Notes under the pieces: generated by a model | Told to the model about the DNA's origin: nothing | Databases searched by the model: none | What the model saw: the letters and a program-made list of their open reading frames with translations, nothing else | Program-made: the position numbers and the translations under genes | Shown here: piece after piece, positions 8,037-15,427 of the stretch | Layout of the letters: each line of letters starts with the position of its first letter | Position numbering within the stretch: position 1 is the first letter of the stretch | Assembly: GCA_964627805.1 (NCBI GenBank) | Contig: CAZVLA010000002.1 | Span: 1-21,543 of the forward strand | Direction: 5' to 3' | From: CAZAMI01 sp964627805 | Lineage (GTDB): Archaea > Thermoproteota > Thermoprotei_A > Sulfolobales > NBVN01 | Length of the DNA stretch: 21,543 nucleotides

Positions 8037-9297
8037 GGGTTACCTACTACTTAAGAACTGTAAGTACGTAGTAACACCTACTGAAGAGGGCTCAATTAAG
8101 GTCCTTAGAGGTACTGACATACTGATTAGTGATGGATTGATTGAGTCAGTAGGTAAGGGGTTGAAGGGAGTACCTCAAGGTACGGAGAGAATCGACATGA
8201 GTAAGTACATAGTAACTCCAGGATTCGTTAATGCACATACCCACGCAGCTATGGTACTTCTTAGGGGTTACGTAGATGATGCTGAGTTAAGGGATTGGTT
8301 AAGGACTGTATGGAGTGTTGAGAAGTACTTAAGTCCTAAATTAATACGTAAGGCATCACTACTTGCTTGCTATGAAATGCTATTTAGTGGTACGACATTA
8401 TTTCAAGATATGTACTACCACTACGTAGAGACTGTTGAGGCGGCTAAGGAGGTAGGTATTAGGGTTAGAGCTGGGCCCCTATGTGGTTGGGGTGAGTACT
8501 GCCTTAAGGAGGTAAACTACGAATTATTCAAGCCAGTAATTAATGTCCACTCAGTCTACACCGTCAATTCTGAAGAGTTGATTAAGTGCTTTAGGTACGC
8601 TAGGGAATTAGGTATTGACGTACACATACACGTATCGGAGACTAGGTGGGAGGTCTACGACGTTAAGTCAAGGACGGGTAAGTTCCCTATTGAGTTACTT
8701 AATGATTTAGGACTACTTAGTGAGTCAACCTACATAGCACACCTTAACTGGGTAACTAGTTGGGAGTTAAGGGAGTTAGCTAGGGCTAAGGCTAAGGTAG
8801 CTGTATGCCCGTCAAGTAGTATGAAACTAGCTAACTCAGGATTCACACCCATATACGAGCTAGATAGGTTAGGCGTCTTAATCACCTTAGGAACTGACGG
8901 TGCCTGCAGCTCGAATAGGTTGGACGTAATTAGTGAGGTTAGGCAGGTAGTACTCCTTTACAGACATAACTACTGGGACATTAGGTTAGGTGCTAAGGAC
9001 GCATTAAGGTACGCAACGATTAACGGGTATAGAGCCACGGGTGTTAAGGCAGGGGTCATTAGTGAGGGTTACGAAGCTGACTTAATAGCGATAAGTACCG
9101 AAAGCCCTTGGGTAAGGCCTTTAATGAATCCATTAAGTATAGTTACTTACTCATTAAGTAGATCCGACGTAGCGTACGTAATAGTTAGGGGTAACCCCGT
9201 ACTGTCTCCGGAGAATAGGGGTGAGTTGAGGGAGAGGGTAAGTAGTTTATGGGATGAAGTAGAGGGTGAATTACCTAACCTATGGGTTACTCACTAA
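8023..9297 (+). CDS. Amidohydrolase of the SAH/MTA/5'-deoxyadenosine deaminase family
   Basis: About 424 residues. Metal motif PGFVNAHTHAAM gives HxH, followed by LRGYVDDAELRDWL as in the TrzA/AtzA-MtaD family. Later come VHIHVSET (third His, with Glu), AHLNW, the PSSSMKLANSG substrate loop and GTDGACSSN (catalytic Asp). SETRWEV...GKFPIELL is the pattern of S-adenosylhomocysteine/methylthioadenosine deaminases, in archaea including the 5'-deoxyadenosine-active DadD. The likely reaction is deamination of an adenosine-type nucleoside. I prefer TTG 8023, 6 nt after GGGGTG (8011-8016); GTG 8014 would add three residues and has no SD. It overlaps dph6 upstream and the AAA ATPase by 16 nt downstream. 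Guanine or other deaminase activity is not excluded. Confidence 0.85.
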   Translation: MSGSRGYLLLKNCKYVVTPTEEGSIKVLRGTDILISDGLIESVGKGLKGVPQGTERIDMSKYIVTPGFVNAHTHAAMVLLRGYVDDAELRDWLRTVWSVEKYLSPKLIRKASLLACYEMLFSGTTLFQDMYYHYVETVEAAKEVGIRVRAGPLCGWGEYCLKEVNYELFKPVINVHSVYTVNSEELIKCFRYARELGIDVHIHVSETRWEVYDVKSRTGKFPIELLNDLGLLSESTYIAHLNWVTSWELRELARAKAKVAVCPSSSMKLANSGFTPIYELDRLGVLITLGTDGACSSNRLDVISEVRQVVLLYRHNYWDIRLGAKDALRYATINGYRATGVKAGVISEGYEADLIAISTESPWVRPLMNPLSIVTYSLSRSDVAYVIVRGNPVLSPENRGELRERVSSLWDEVEGELPNLWVTH

Positions 9298-10427
9298 AGT
9301 ATTTTGCTAAGGACTACTTAGAGAGAATATATGTTTTGCTTTTACCCTACGAAGAAACTAGAAATATTATTCTAAGAACGCATTATTTTAGGGGGAATGA
9401 CTCACTGCGTAAGCTAAGGTTTAGCGTAGTTATAGGTAACGTACGTACGGAGTTAGTAGGTAGGGATAGGGAGTTAAGCATACTCTACAGTAGGTTAGGG
9501 AGTATTAACCCATCACCCATAATACTGCATGGGCCTGTAGGGTCGGGTAAGACGGCGCTACTTAGGGCACTTACGTACTTAGCTAATAGGTTTGGAGGGG
9601 CTTTTACAGTACTTATTAATGCGTCTAGACCATACACTAAAGAATCGATTAAGTTCTTAGGTACTTTAGGTATTCATTACCAAGCATCGGAGATCCTAAG
9701 GTCATTAGTTAAGGAAGTAGATGGTGTAGGCATTAAGGGCGTAGTACGTAGGGTCACGTCAGCCATATCATTAATAACTAGCGGTTCGGGATTCAGGAGT
9801 AAAGTGCTATTAGTTATTGATGACTTAAACAGGGTCATGAGTAGGGAGGAGATCATGGATTACTGTAAGTCCCTCTATGAGTGGATTAAGTGGGACTTAA
9901 GTAATTCAGTAAGCTCTGCCTTAGTAATCATAACGACGCCTCACTACGTACTAAGTCATGAGTACCTATTCAGGAGGGAAGTAATACCTGCTCAAATATG
10001 GAATCTGGGTAGGAGTGAATTCATGAAGCTACTTAATAAGGTAATTAACCACTCAGGAATTGATTACGAGGTCATATGGTATTTAACAGGTGGTAATCCA
10101 GGTGCTCTTGAGTGGTTAATGAATCTTAATTGGGACTTAAAGAAGTGGCTTAAGTTCCTGACCTACGGATTAATTAACGTAGCTGAAGGTGCTTTAGGGC
10201 TTAGTAGATTAAGGAAGTTAGCTGAGGATCCAGACTCTGATGAAGAGGGTGCCGAGGTTCTTGAGAGGTTAGGTCTTATGATTAGGGTTAGGGAGGAATT
10301 CATGATGGGTAACTACGTAAGGGATTTAGAGTTAGGTACTGGTAAGTACTGGGCATGGCAAATACCTGCCTATCCCCACTTAATACTCAAGAGTGACTTA
10401 GTACGTAAGTACCTACTAGAGCATTAG
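9282..10427 (+). CDS. Archaeal-clade AAA/STAND-like ATPase
   Basis: 381 residues. After a 60-residue leader comes ELVGRDREL, then Walker A GPVGSGKTA (about residue 84), Walker B VLLVIDDLNRV (about 182) and a sensor-like ALVIITTPHYVLS. This order fits the archaeal ATPase family (PF01637/COG1672 type), whose roles are mostly unknown. The C-terminal half is helical and may be a winged-helix or lid region. The ATG start lies inside the upstream gene (16-nt overlap). The first 40 codons (9297-9410) are rich in AAA/TTT triplets and AGA/ATT codons, unlike the rest of the gene; a later TTG at 9336 is possible. Its last 12 nt overlap the convergent UspA-like gene. Confidence 0.75.
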   Translation: MGYSLKYFAKDYLERIYVLLLPYEETRNIILRTHYFRGNDSLRKLRFSVVIGNVRTELVGRDRELSILYSRLGSINPSPIILHGPVGSGKTALLRALTYLANRFGGAFTVLINASRPYTKESIKFLGTLGIHYQASEILRSLVKEVDGVGIKGVVRRVTSAISLITSGSGFRSKVLLVIDDLNRVMSREEIMDYCKSLYEWIKWDLSNSVSSALVIITTPHYVLSHEYLFRREVIPAQIWNLGRSEFMKLLNKVINHSGIDYEVIWYLTGGNPGALEWLMNLNWDLKKWLKFLTYGLINVAEGALGLSRLRKLAEDPDSDEEGAEVLERLGLMIRVREEFMMGNYVRDLELGTGKYWAWQIPAYPHLILKSDLVRKYLLEH

Positions 10428-11225
10428 TACGGGTATGGGTGATAGCCCAGCTAGTATGTGCTCCCTCATACTCAACCTACTCCTAAGCCTCAGTAACTTC
10501 CTCCCCCTAACTTCCCTCAACCTCTTAGAACCCCTACCAACTATTAGGAGGTCATAGTCCTTAACCTCCTCAATAACTTCCCTCAATCTCTCCTCCTCCA
10601 AATGACCCCTTAAATGCACGTACTCAATACTTACGTTCTCCCTCTTAAGCACCTCCTCAGTCCTAATGCATAAATCACCGTAGTGCGTGCACATTAGTAA
10701 TGCCTTAACCTCACCACCACCCCTAACTATGGAGTCCACTATGTCCAGTAGTCTAACCTCATCCCACACCTCACCCTCCTCAACAAGTAAGGCTAGCTTC
10801 CTAATCGATTCAGGCGGCTCAGGCGATAGCGGGGTGTATACCAGTATGGGTTTAGGGGCTTCAGCAATTACCCTCTTAGCTACCTTACCAACGACTTCAG
10901 GTGTAGGTCCTTGAGTAACTGATGACGTAATAACTACTAGGTCTATGGGGTATGAGGTTATGTACTTAAGTAGCTCATCAGCTGGCCTACCCCTAAGTAC
11001 CTTTCTCCTAATAGCTAAGACCCTATACTGCATGAGTACTAACTCAACCTCATGTATAGCCTCCTCAGCGACTCTCTCCATAGTCTCCCTATAGAGTGAT
11101 GTTAGGAAGTGCCTTGACTCTATAGTAGGTACTACAGCTACTAAGTGGTAAGTAGCACTAGGGAATAGCTTAGCTACGTACTCCGAAGCCTTAACTATCC
11201 TCTCACTCTTAATTACGCATATCAT
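10416..11225 (-). CDS. Tandem UspA-like (universal stress protein) domain protein
   Basis: 269 residues. Residues about 1-135 follow the UspA fold pattern: a first strand, helix KASEYVAKLF, strand HLVAVVP, GRPADELLKYITSYPIDLVVITSS, and an ending helix VVGKVAKRVIAEAPKPILVYTP. A second, more divergent copy spans about 143-269, with YDLLIVGRGSKRLRE and a final PIPVLML strand. The classical nucleotide-binding GxxGx9GS loop is not clean in either copy, so ATP binding is doubtful. It starts at ATG, with AGGT immediately upstream, 45 nt after the transporter gene on the same strand; the pair is probably co-transcribed. UspA-type proteins often accompany membrane transporters as regulatory subunits, so a cytoplasmic regulator of the transporter is a reasonable inference. 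Confidence 0.75.
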   Translation of the reverse strand: MICVIKSERIVKASEYVAKLFPSATYHLVAVVPTIESRHFLTSLYRETMERVAEEAIHEVELVLMQYRVLAIRRKVLRGRPADELLKYITSYPIDLVVITSSVTQGPTPEVVGKVAKRVIAEAPKPILVYTPLSPEPPESIRKLALLVEEGEVWDEVRLLDIVDSIVRGGGEVKALLMCTHYGDLCIRTEEVLKRENVSIEYVHLRGHLEEERLREVIEEVKDYDLLIVGRGSKRLREVRGRKLLRLRSRLSMREHILAGLSPIPVLML

Positions 11226-11270
11226 TACCTGCTTAAAGGAGAATCACCTCACAGAAGCCCTACCTAATTC

Positions 11271-12578
11271 CTATATGCAGTAACGCATAATTAAGTATAC
11301 GGATGAGAGCCCTACAGTAGCTACCATTACCGGCATGCCGTACCTAAAGAATGAAGTGAACGATATGTGATGTCCGTGCCTCTCAGCGATACCTGCCACG
11401 ACTACGTTAGCACTAGCACCTATTAACGTGCCGTTACCACCTAAGCAACCACCTAGGCTTAATGCCCAGCAGAACGGAACCATATTGTATCCGGTGATGT
11501 GTGATATAATGTAGAGTACAGGCATCATAGACATGACGAAGGGTATATTATCAATGAATGCTGAGGCGAAAGCAGATATCCACACTAGGAGCATCATGAG
11601 TACTAAGTAGCTGTGAGCTATGTACACCATACCATCAGCTATGAACTTCATAACACCTAAGTCCTCAATACCCTTAATAATTATGAACATAGCCATGAAG
11701 AACACTAGGGTGGACCAATCAACACCCTTAAGTACGTCATCTATAGTTACGTTCCTCCTAGCCATTAGGAGCAACAGCCCAGCACCGATTATGGGTGGTA
11801 TGGCTGGTGGGTAATCAAATACATCCTCAAAACCGAAGAGAGCTATCACTGTTGACAGTACAAGTATCACCTTAATAAATAAAGACTTATCGATCTCCTC
11901 ACTCCTTAACGACTCGATCGTCACCCCAACCTTAGATCTGTAGTCACTCAACCAGCCACGGAGTAATAACCTAATCACTAAGAGGAATATGAAGAAGTCA
12001 GCAACTACTATAGGTGTTAGGTTATAGACGAAGGCATTAAACCCTAGATTAGCCATCGTACCTATTATAATGTTAGGCGGGTCACCAATTAACGTAGCGG
12101 TACCGCCTATGTTCGAAGCAAATACTATAGAAAGCAATACAGGCCTAGGATCAATCCTCAACCTCCTAGCAGTCTCAAGCACTATAGGAGCTATTAGGAG
12201 TACGGTAGTGACGTTATCAACGAATGCAGACACTACGGCGGTTATAGCTGATAATAAAGCAACGAGTATGAAGGGCCTAGTGTAGAATCTAGACAATATA
12301 GCTGCTGCCATATAGCTGAAAGCCCCAGTACGACTCAATACACTAATAAGCATCATCATGCACATAAGTAACATAATGGTGTTCATGTCAATAGCCTTAA
12401 TCAACTCATGAAAGTTAGAGAACCTAAACGCTATATTAAGAATAATCACGACAGCAGCTATGAAAAGAGCTATTACGGTCCTATGAGCGACCTCAAGTGT
12501 CAGTAAAGCGTACATGACGCCTAAGATGATGAAGCCCAACGCAACACCGAAGACATTAGCATCACCCGCTAGCATCAC
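11271..12578 (-). CDS. ArsB/NhaD-type (ion transporter superfamily) membrane transporter
   Basis: 435 residues with about eleven or twelve hydrophobic segments. Two internally related halves each carry the superfamily hallmarks: FVDNVTTVLLIAPIV then GTATLIGDPPNIIIG in the first half; FIDNIPFVMSMMPVL then GGNGTLIGASANVV in the second. These DN and TLIG-N motifs define the ArsB/NhaD/P-protein group (PF03600-like), whose members move arsenite, Na+/H+ or dicarboxylates. The substrate cannot be told from sequence; no ars regulator, arsenate reductase or arsenite ATPase lies nearby, which disfavours an arsenic operon. The start is GTG 12578 (or ATG 12575) with a strong GGAGGT 5 nt upstream. It is first of a two-gene minus-strand unit with the UspA-like gene. 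Confidence 0.88.
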   Translation of the reverse strand: MMLAGDANVFGVALGFIILGVMYALLTLEVAHRTVIALFIAAVVIILNIAFRFSNFHELIKAIDMNTIMLLMCMMMLISVLSRTGAFSYMAAAILSRFYTRPFILVALLSAITAVVSAFVDNVTTVLLIAPIVLETARRLRIDPRPVLLSIVFASNIGGTATLIGDPPNIIIGTMANLGFNAFVYNLTPIVVADFFIFLLVIRLLLRGWLSDYRSKVGVTIESLRSEEIDKSLFIKVILVLSTVIALFGFEDVFDYPPAIPPIIGAGLLLLMARRNVTIDDVLKGVDWSTLVFFMAMFIIIKGIEDLGVMKFIADGMVYIAHSYLVLMMLLVWISAFASAFIDNIPFVMSMMPVLYIISHITGYNMVPFCWALSLGGCLGGNGTLIGASANVVVAGIAERHGHHISFTSFFRYGMPVMVATVGLSSVYLIMRYCI

Positions 12579-12640
12579 CTAAGACCTCCACATTAACTAC
12601 TCCAGACTTTAATACTCAGAAAGTAGCTTTATTAAGTCTA

Positions 12641-12660
12641 CATATTTAAATTATAAAGCC
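12641..12660 (-). promoter_or_regulatory. TATA region for the transporter-usp operon
   Basis: On the minus strand the stretch reads GGCTTTATAATTTAAATATG, containing TTTATAAT and TTTAAATA. A start about 25 nt downstream would give a leader of about 40-45 nt ending at the GGAGGT and GTG of the transporter. Position and composition fit an archaeal promoter; it is a prediction. Confidence 0.5.
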
Positions 12661-12703
12661 TATATACGAAAAAGAACAAACAATAACTACTTCATAAAAT
12701 TAT

Positions 12704-12719
12704 TAACGTAACTACGTTA
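12704..12719. promoter_or_regulatory. Perfect 7-bp dyad between divergent promoters
   Basis: TAACGTA-AC-TACGTTA is a perfect inverted repeat lying between the minus-strand TATA region and a plus-strand TTAAATAC box. A related dyad occurs at 21468-21482. Words such as TAACGTA are common in this DNA, so a shared operator is only a possibility. Confidence 0.25.
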
Positions 12720-12910
12720 CTAAGAGACTTAAATACCTCGTATTAAATCATTAACATGATGCTGTAACGACTCGGCACCTGATAAATGATGAAAGTCCCG
12801 CATCACTAAGCTAGCACCTTAACGCACTTTTAAGCATCAACAATGTTAGATCATACTGAGTAAGTAGTTTTAGGGCAAAAGTTAAACAAACTACCCTTAC
12901 CTATCTAGTT

Positions 12911-12931
12911 AAGCTTCTAATAAGCTTCTAA
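12911..12931 (+). repeat. Tandem 10-bp direct repeat, 11-bp period
   Basis: AAGCTTCTAA occurs at 12911-12920 and again at 12922-12931. The period of 11 bp places both copies on the same face of the helix, 9 nt upstream of the TATA box at 12941. This is the expected place and geometry for an activator site. The repeat is seen directly; the role is inferred. Confidence 0.5.
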
Positions 12932-12940
12932 AAAGGAAAT

Positions 12941-12950
12941 TTTTAAATAT
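12941..12950 (+). promoter_or_regulatory. TATA box of the propeller-PPC gene
   Basis: TTTTAAATAT with a purine-rich AAGGAAA BRE-like stretch directly upstream (12933-12939). Transcription would begin near 12970-12976, leaving a very short leader that holds the GGAGGTGA at 12974-12981. An imperfect dyad, CTAACCTT-AG-AAGATTAG (12951-12968, one mismatch), lies between the box and the predicted start. Confidence 0.6.
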
Positions 12951-12973
12951 CTAACCTTAGAAGATTAGGACTT

Positions 12974-12981
12974 GGAGGTGA
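12974..12981 (+). promoter_or_regulatory. Strong SD deciding an unusual start
   Basis: GGAGGTGA is one of the strongest SD matches in the window. In the reading frame of the downstream gene a TGA stop (12979-12981) overlaps it, and the only start-like codon at proper spacing is ATA at 12985. The first TTG in frame is at 13045, 63 nt further on and without any SD. Confidence 0.6.
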
Positions 12982-12984
12982 CAT

Positions 12985-15285
12985 ATAGTTAAAGAGTATT
13001 GCTTTACAAGATTAATAAGAAAAGGATCAATTCGTACTTTAGTTTTGTTAGTACTAGTAATGCTAATATTAGCACCTGGACTCATAGGTACGTACTTAAA
13101 CGTAAACGCTCAATCACTAGGTAAAATCAACCTACTAAAGACAGGTAATGATGATACCTTATCTGAGACTCGCATAGAGTTAACGTACGTAAGTAAGACC
13201 CACATAGGTTTCAGCAGAGTTACGAGGATTAGATTCGTTACAAATAATAATGATTACATAGTAGCGGCACAATACGATGGCCACGTAAGCCTCCTAAAGT
13301 TAGGGTGGTGCTGGGGGTCAAGTTGCATTCAGCGTATGTGGACGAAAAGTGTTGGTGATAGAATAGGCTATATCTACGGGATCAGTATCCCTCGTTATAA
13401 CTGCTACGGGTATGAGTGCATATACATCGCCGCTAGTGGATACTACACGCATAGTCAAGTTGCTGAGTATAAGCTGTTCGATAAAGACGGTAGAGAGCTC
13501 CTGCACATTAGGAGTAATAAGGGCATAAGTGAATTACTGGGATACGCAGTAGCTTTAGGATTTACCTCTGGAGGATCTTATGAATCTTCGATACTAAACT
13601 TCTTTATGGTGGGAAATAAGCTCTGTAATTTTAAGTACAGTATAGTTAGAGGATTATTAACTCCGAAAATTCAGTACTACACTTACTACTGCTTTAACCC
13701 TAGAGGAGAGTTGCCAGGAGTTACATATATGACTCTATTCAAGGATATAACAGATACGACAAGGTTGGTCTTAGCAAGTAGTAGTAAGGTAGTGCTGTAT
13801 ACGTGGTACGGGAGTAAGTTATGGTCATACAACTTGCCATGGTCATACGGCTCAATTACTAAGGTAGATGCCGGGGGAAGCTTAATAGCGGTAGGTACGA
13901 GCAGAGGCTACGTTATACTGCTCAGAGCGACGGACGGGAGTGTATTATGGAGATCTAAGTTATTTAGATACGTGGCACTACCATCGCTTTCAAATGACGA
14001 TAAAGTACTTGTTGCTATATCTCCATTTGAGAAAAAGATCGTTATATCAAATGCATTCATCGGGGGATATACCGTAACATCAACTGTGAGTTACACTCCA
14101 AGAGCTGTTGATGTAGTACTTAAGAATTCAGTATCTAGTACTAAATATTACCTAGTAGCTATAGGAGATACAAGGGGGTGGGTTTACCAGTACACACTGT
14201 CCGTGAGTCCCACTTACTACTCTACGACATCAACATCGACCAGCACTTCAGTAGGTTCTTGGAGTCCTCCCTCCTGGGTAAATCTGGGGTATGTCTACGT
14301 ATCAAGGAGCGTAAGTTCTTACGTCAGCTTAGGTTACTTTAAGTGGTATGGCTTCAAGGTATATAGATCTGGATACTACAGAATCTCCGTTAGTGGTTCT
14401 GGTGACCCGGATCTATACGTATATGACTGTAACGGTAACTTAATTAAGAAGTCACGTAATATAGGTAGTGATTACGTAACGATATACCTTAACTCAGGAA
14501 GGTATTACTTCATTAAGGTTTATGGATACAAGAGCAGCCATTTCACATTAATCATTAGGAAGCTCTACCAATCAACGACCTCCTCAACAACCAGCGGTGC
14601 ATACTCTCAATCCCCTTGGACAGACTTAGGATACATCTATTCAATAAAGACCGTAAACTCCTACGTCAGTACAAGATCTTCTAAATTGTATAGATTCAGA
14701 GTATACAGATCTGGATACTATAGTATTACTGTCAGCGGCTCCGGTGACCCAGATCTATACATATACGATAGTAATTGGAACCTTATTAAGAAATCAACGA
14801 GGAGCGGTAGTGACTCATTAAATCTGTATCTAAGACGTGGTGTTCACTACTTCATTAAGGTCTACGGGTTTGAAGGAGGATCATTCACATTAACCATTAG
14901 GAGGATCGGGTACACTCCCTCAACTACAATTACCACCTCCTCCACTACGGTGACCTCAAGTTCTTGGCATCCCCCTATCTCTTGGTCGTATATAGGGTAC
15001 GTTTACTCATTAAGGACTGTGAGTTCTTACGTCACTTCGGGAGGCTTTAAGTGGTACGGTTTCAAGGTATACAGATCCGGGTACTACGTGATATCAGTAT
15101 CATCTACTAGTAGTTACGGTGATCCAGACCTCTATGTATATGATAGCAGTGGGAACTTAATAGGTAAGTCAAAGCTCTTCGGTAACGATAGAGTCGAGGT
15201 ATACCTCAGGGCAAACCATTATTACTACATCATGATCTTCGGGTACAGAGGCGGTAGTTACACTTTAACCATTAAGAGAAGTTAA
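12985..15285 (+). CDS. Secreted beta-propeller protein with three PPC domains
   Basis: About 767 residues if read from ATA 12985, 747 from the first conventional in-frame codon, TTG 13045. I choose 12985 because it follows GGAGGTGA and because it restores a full signal peptide: charged KEYCFTRLIRKGSIR, hydrophobic TLVLLVLVMLILAPGLIG, then NVNAQS as a likely cleavage region. Next comes a region of about 370 residues resembling WD40/PQQ propeller blades (VAAQYDGHVSLLKL, IAVGTSRGYVILLRATDGSVLW, LVAIGDTRGWVYQY). A Ser/Thr linker leads to three PPC-type (PF04151-like) beta-sandwich domains, each with YYxISVSG, GDPDLYVYD and YYFIKVYG-like strands, separated by further Ser/Thr linkers. No protease or other catalytic domain is visible. 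Extracellular binding or adhesion is inference. Codons (AGA, AAA, TCT, GGA) differ from the neighbours. TTG 13045 alone would leave a signal peptide without positive residues. Confidence 0.75.
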   Translation: MVKEYCFTRLIRKGSIRTLVLLVLVMLILAPGLIGTYLNVNAQSLGKINLLKTGNDDTLSETRIELTYVSKTHIGFSRVTRIRFVTNNNDYIVAAQYDGHVSLLKLGWCWGSSCIQRMWTKSVGDRIGYIYGISIPRYNCYGYECIYIAASGYYTHSQVAEYKLFDKDGRELLHIRSNKGISELLGYAVALGFTSGGSYESSILNFFMVGNKLCNFKYSIVRGLLTPKIQYYTYYCFNPRGELPGVTYMTLFKDITDTTRLVLASSSKVVLYTWYGSKLWSYNLPWSYGSITKVDAGGSLIAVGTSRGYVILLRATDGSVLWRSKLFRYVALPSLSNDDKVLVAISPFEKKIVISNAFIGGYTVTSTVSYTPRAVDVVLKNSVSSTKYYLVAIGDTRGWVYQYTLSVSPTYYSTTSTSTSTSVGSWSPPSWVNLGYVYVSRSVSSYVSLGYFKWYGFKVYRSGYYRISVSGSGDPDLYVYDCNGNLIKKSRNIGSDYVTIYLNSGRYYFIKVYGYKSSHFTLIIRKLYQSTTSSTTSGAYSQSPWTDLGYIYSIKTVNSYVSTRSSKLYRFRVYRSGYYSITVSGSGDPDLYIYDSNWNLIKKSTRSGSDSLNLYLRRGVHYFIKVYGFEGGSFTLTIRRIGYTPSTTITTSSTTVTSSSWHPPISWSYIGYVYSLRTVSSYVTSGGFKWYGFKVYRSGYYVISVSSTSSYGDPDLYVYDSSGNLIGKSKLFGNDRVEVYLRANHYYYIMIFGYRGGSYTLTIKRS
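14275..15282 (+). repeat. Three tandem PPC-domain repeats in DNA and protein
   Basis: Copies lie at about 14275-14565, 14617-14907 and 14983-15282. Matching anchor words include AGATCTGGATACTA at about 14367 and 14708 with AGATCCGGGTACTA at about 15072, and GACCCGGATCTATAC/GACCCAGATCTATAC/GATCCAGACCTCTAT. Copies 1 and 2 are closest; copy 3 has a small insertion (SSTSSYGDPD). Retained nucleotide similarity suggests fairly recent internal duplication or gene conversion. Confidence 0.75.
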
Positions 15286-15427
15286 AAGCACTAAAATAAT
15301 TAAGCACATCATTAAGATATTTTTAAGTACCAAACCATATAGTTAAATACAACGCAATGCATTACTTAAGTAAGTACTCGGTAATTAAGTTCTTCAACCC
15401 CTACGTAGTAATGTCTTGGGTGGTTAC

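Larger units (their letters stand above)
12579..12984. other. 406-nt divergent regulatory region, AT-rich, with a C/D-box-like element
   Basis: No open reading frame longer than a few codons is convincing here. From left to right: the transporter leader and its TATA region; a perfect dyad at 12704-12719; a TTAAATAC TATA-like box at 12729-12736; about 25 nt later an ATGATGC (12756-12762), CTGA (12779-12782) and ATGATGA (12786-12792) series that resembles the C, D' and C' boxes of an archaeal methylation-guide RNA but lacks a clear final D box; a 10-bp tandem repeat at 12911-12931; and the promoter and SD of the propeller-PPC gene. AAA and TTT runs are frequent, unlike the surrounding genes. 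Confidence 0.6.

Noticed and set aside
10687..10914. Plus-strand Ser/Thr/Pro-rich frame of 75 residues
   Set aside because: It lies inside the UspA-like gene on the other strand; composition is a reflection of that gene's codons.
11271..12578. Arsenic-resistance operon
   Set aside because: Transporter motifs fit ArsB, but no ArsR, ArsC, ArsM or ArsA is nearby, and the same motifs occur in NhaD and other ion transporters.
12786..12809. Mini-ORF ATG ATG AAA ... TAA of seven codons
   Set aside because: No SD, too short, and it overlaps the C'-box-like element that better explains the ATGATGA.
15362..15373. TTACTTAAGTAA perfect palindrome before the btpA gene
   Set aside because: Although perfect, it is made wholly of the over-used TTAAGTA word; I cannot separate it from composition.
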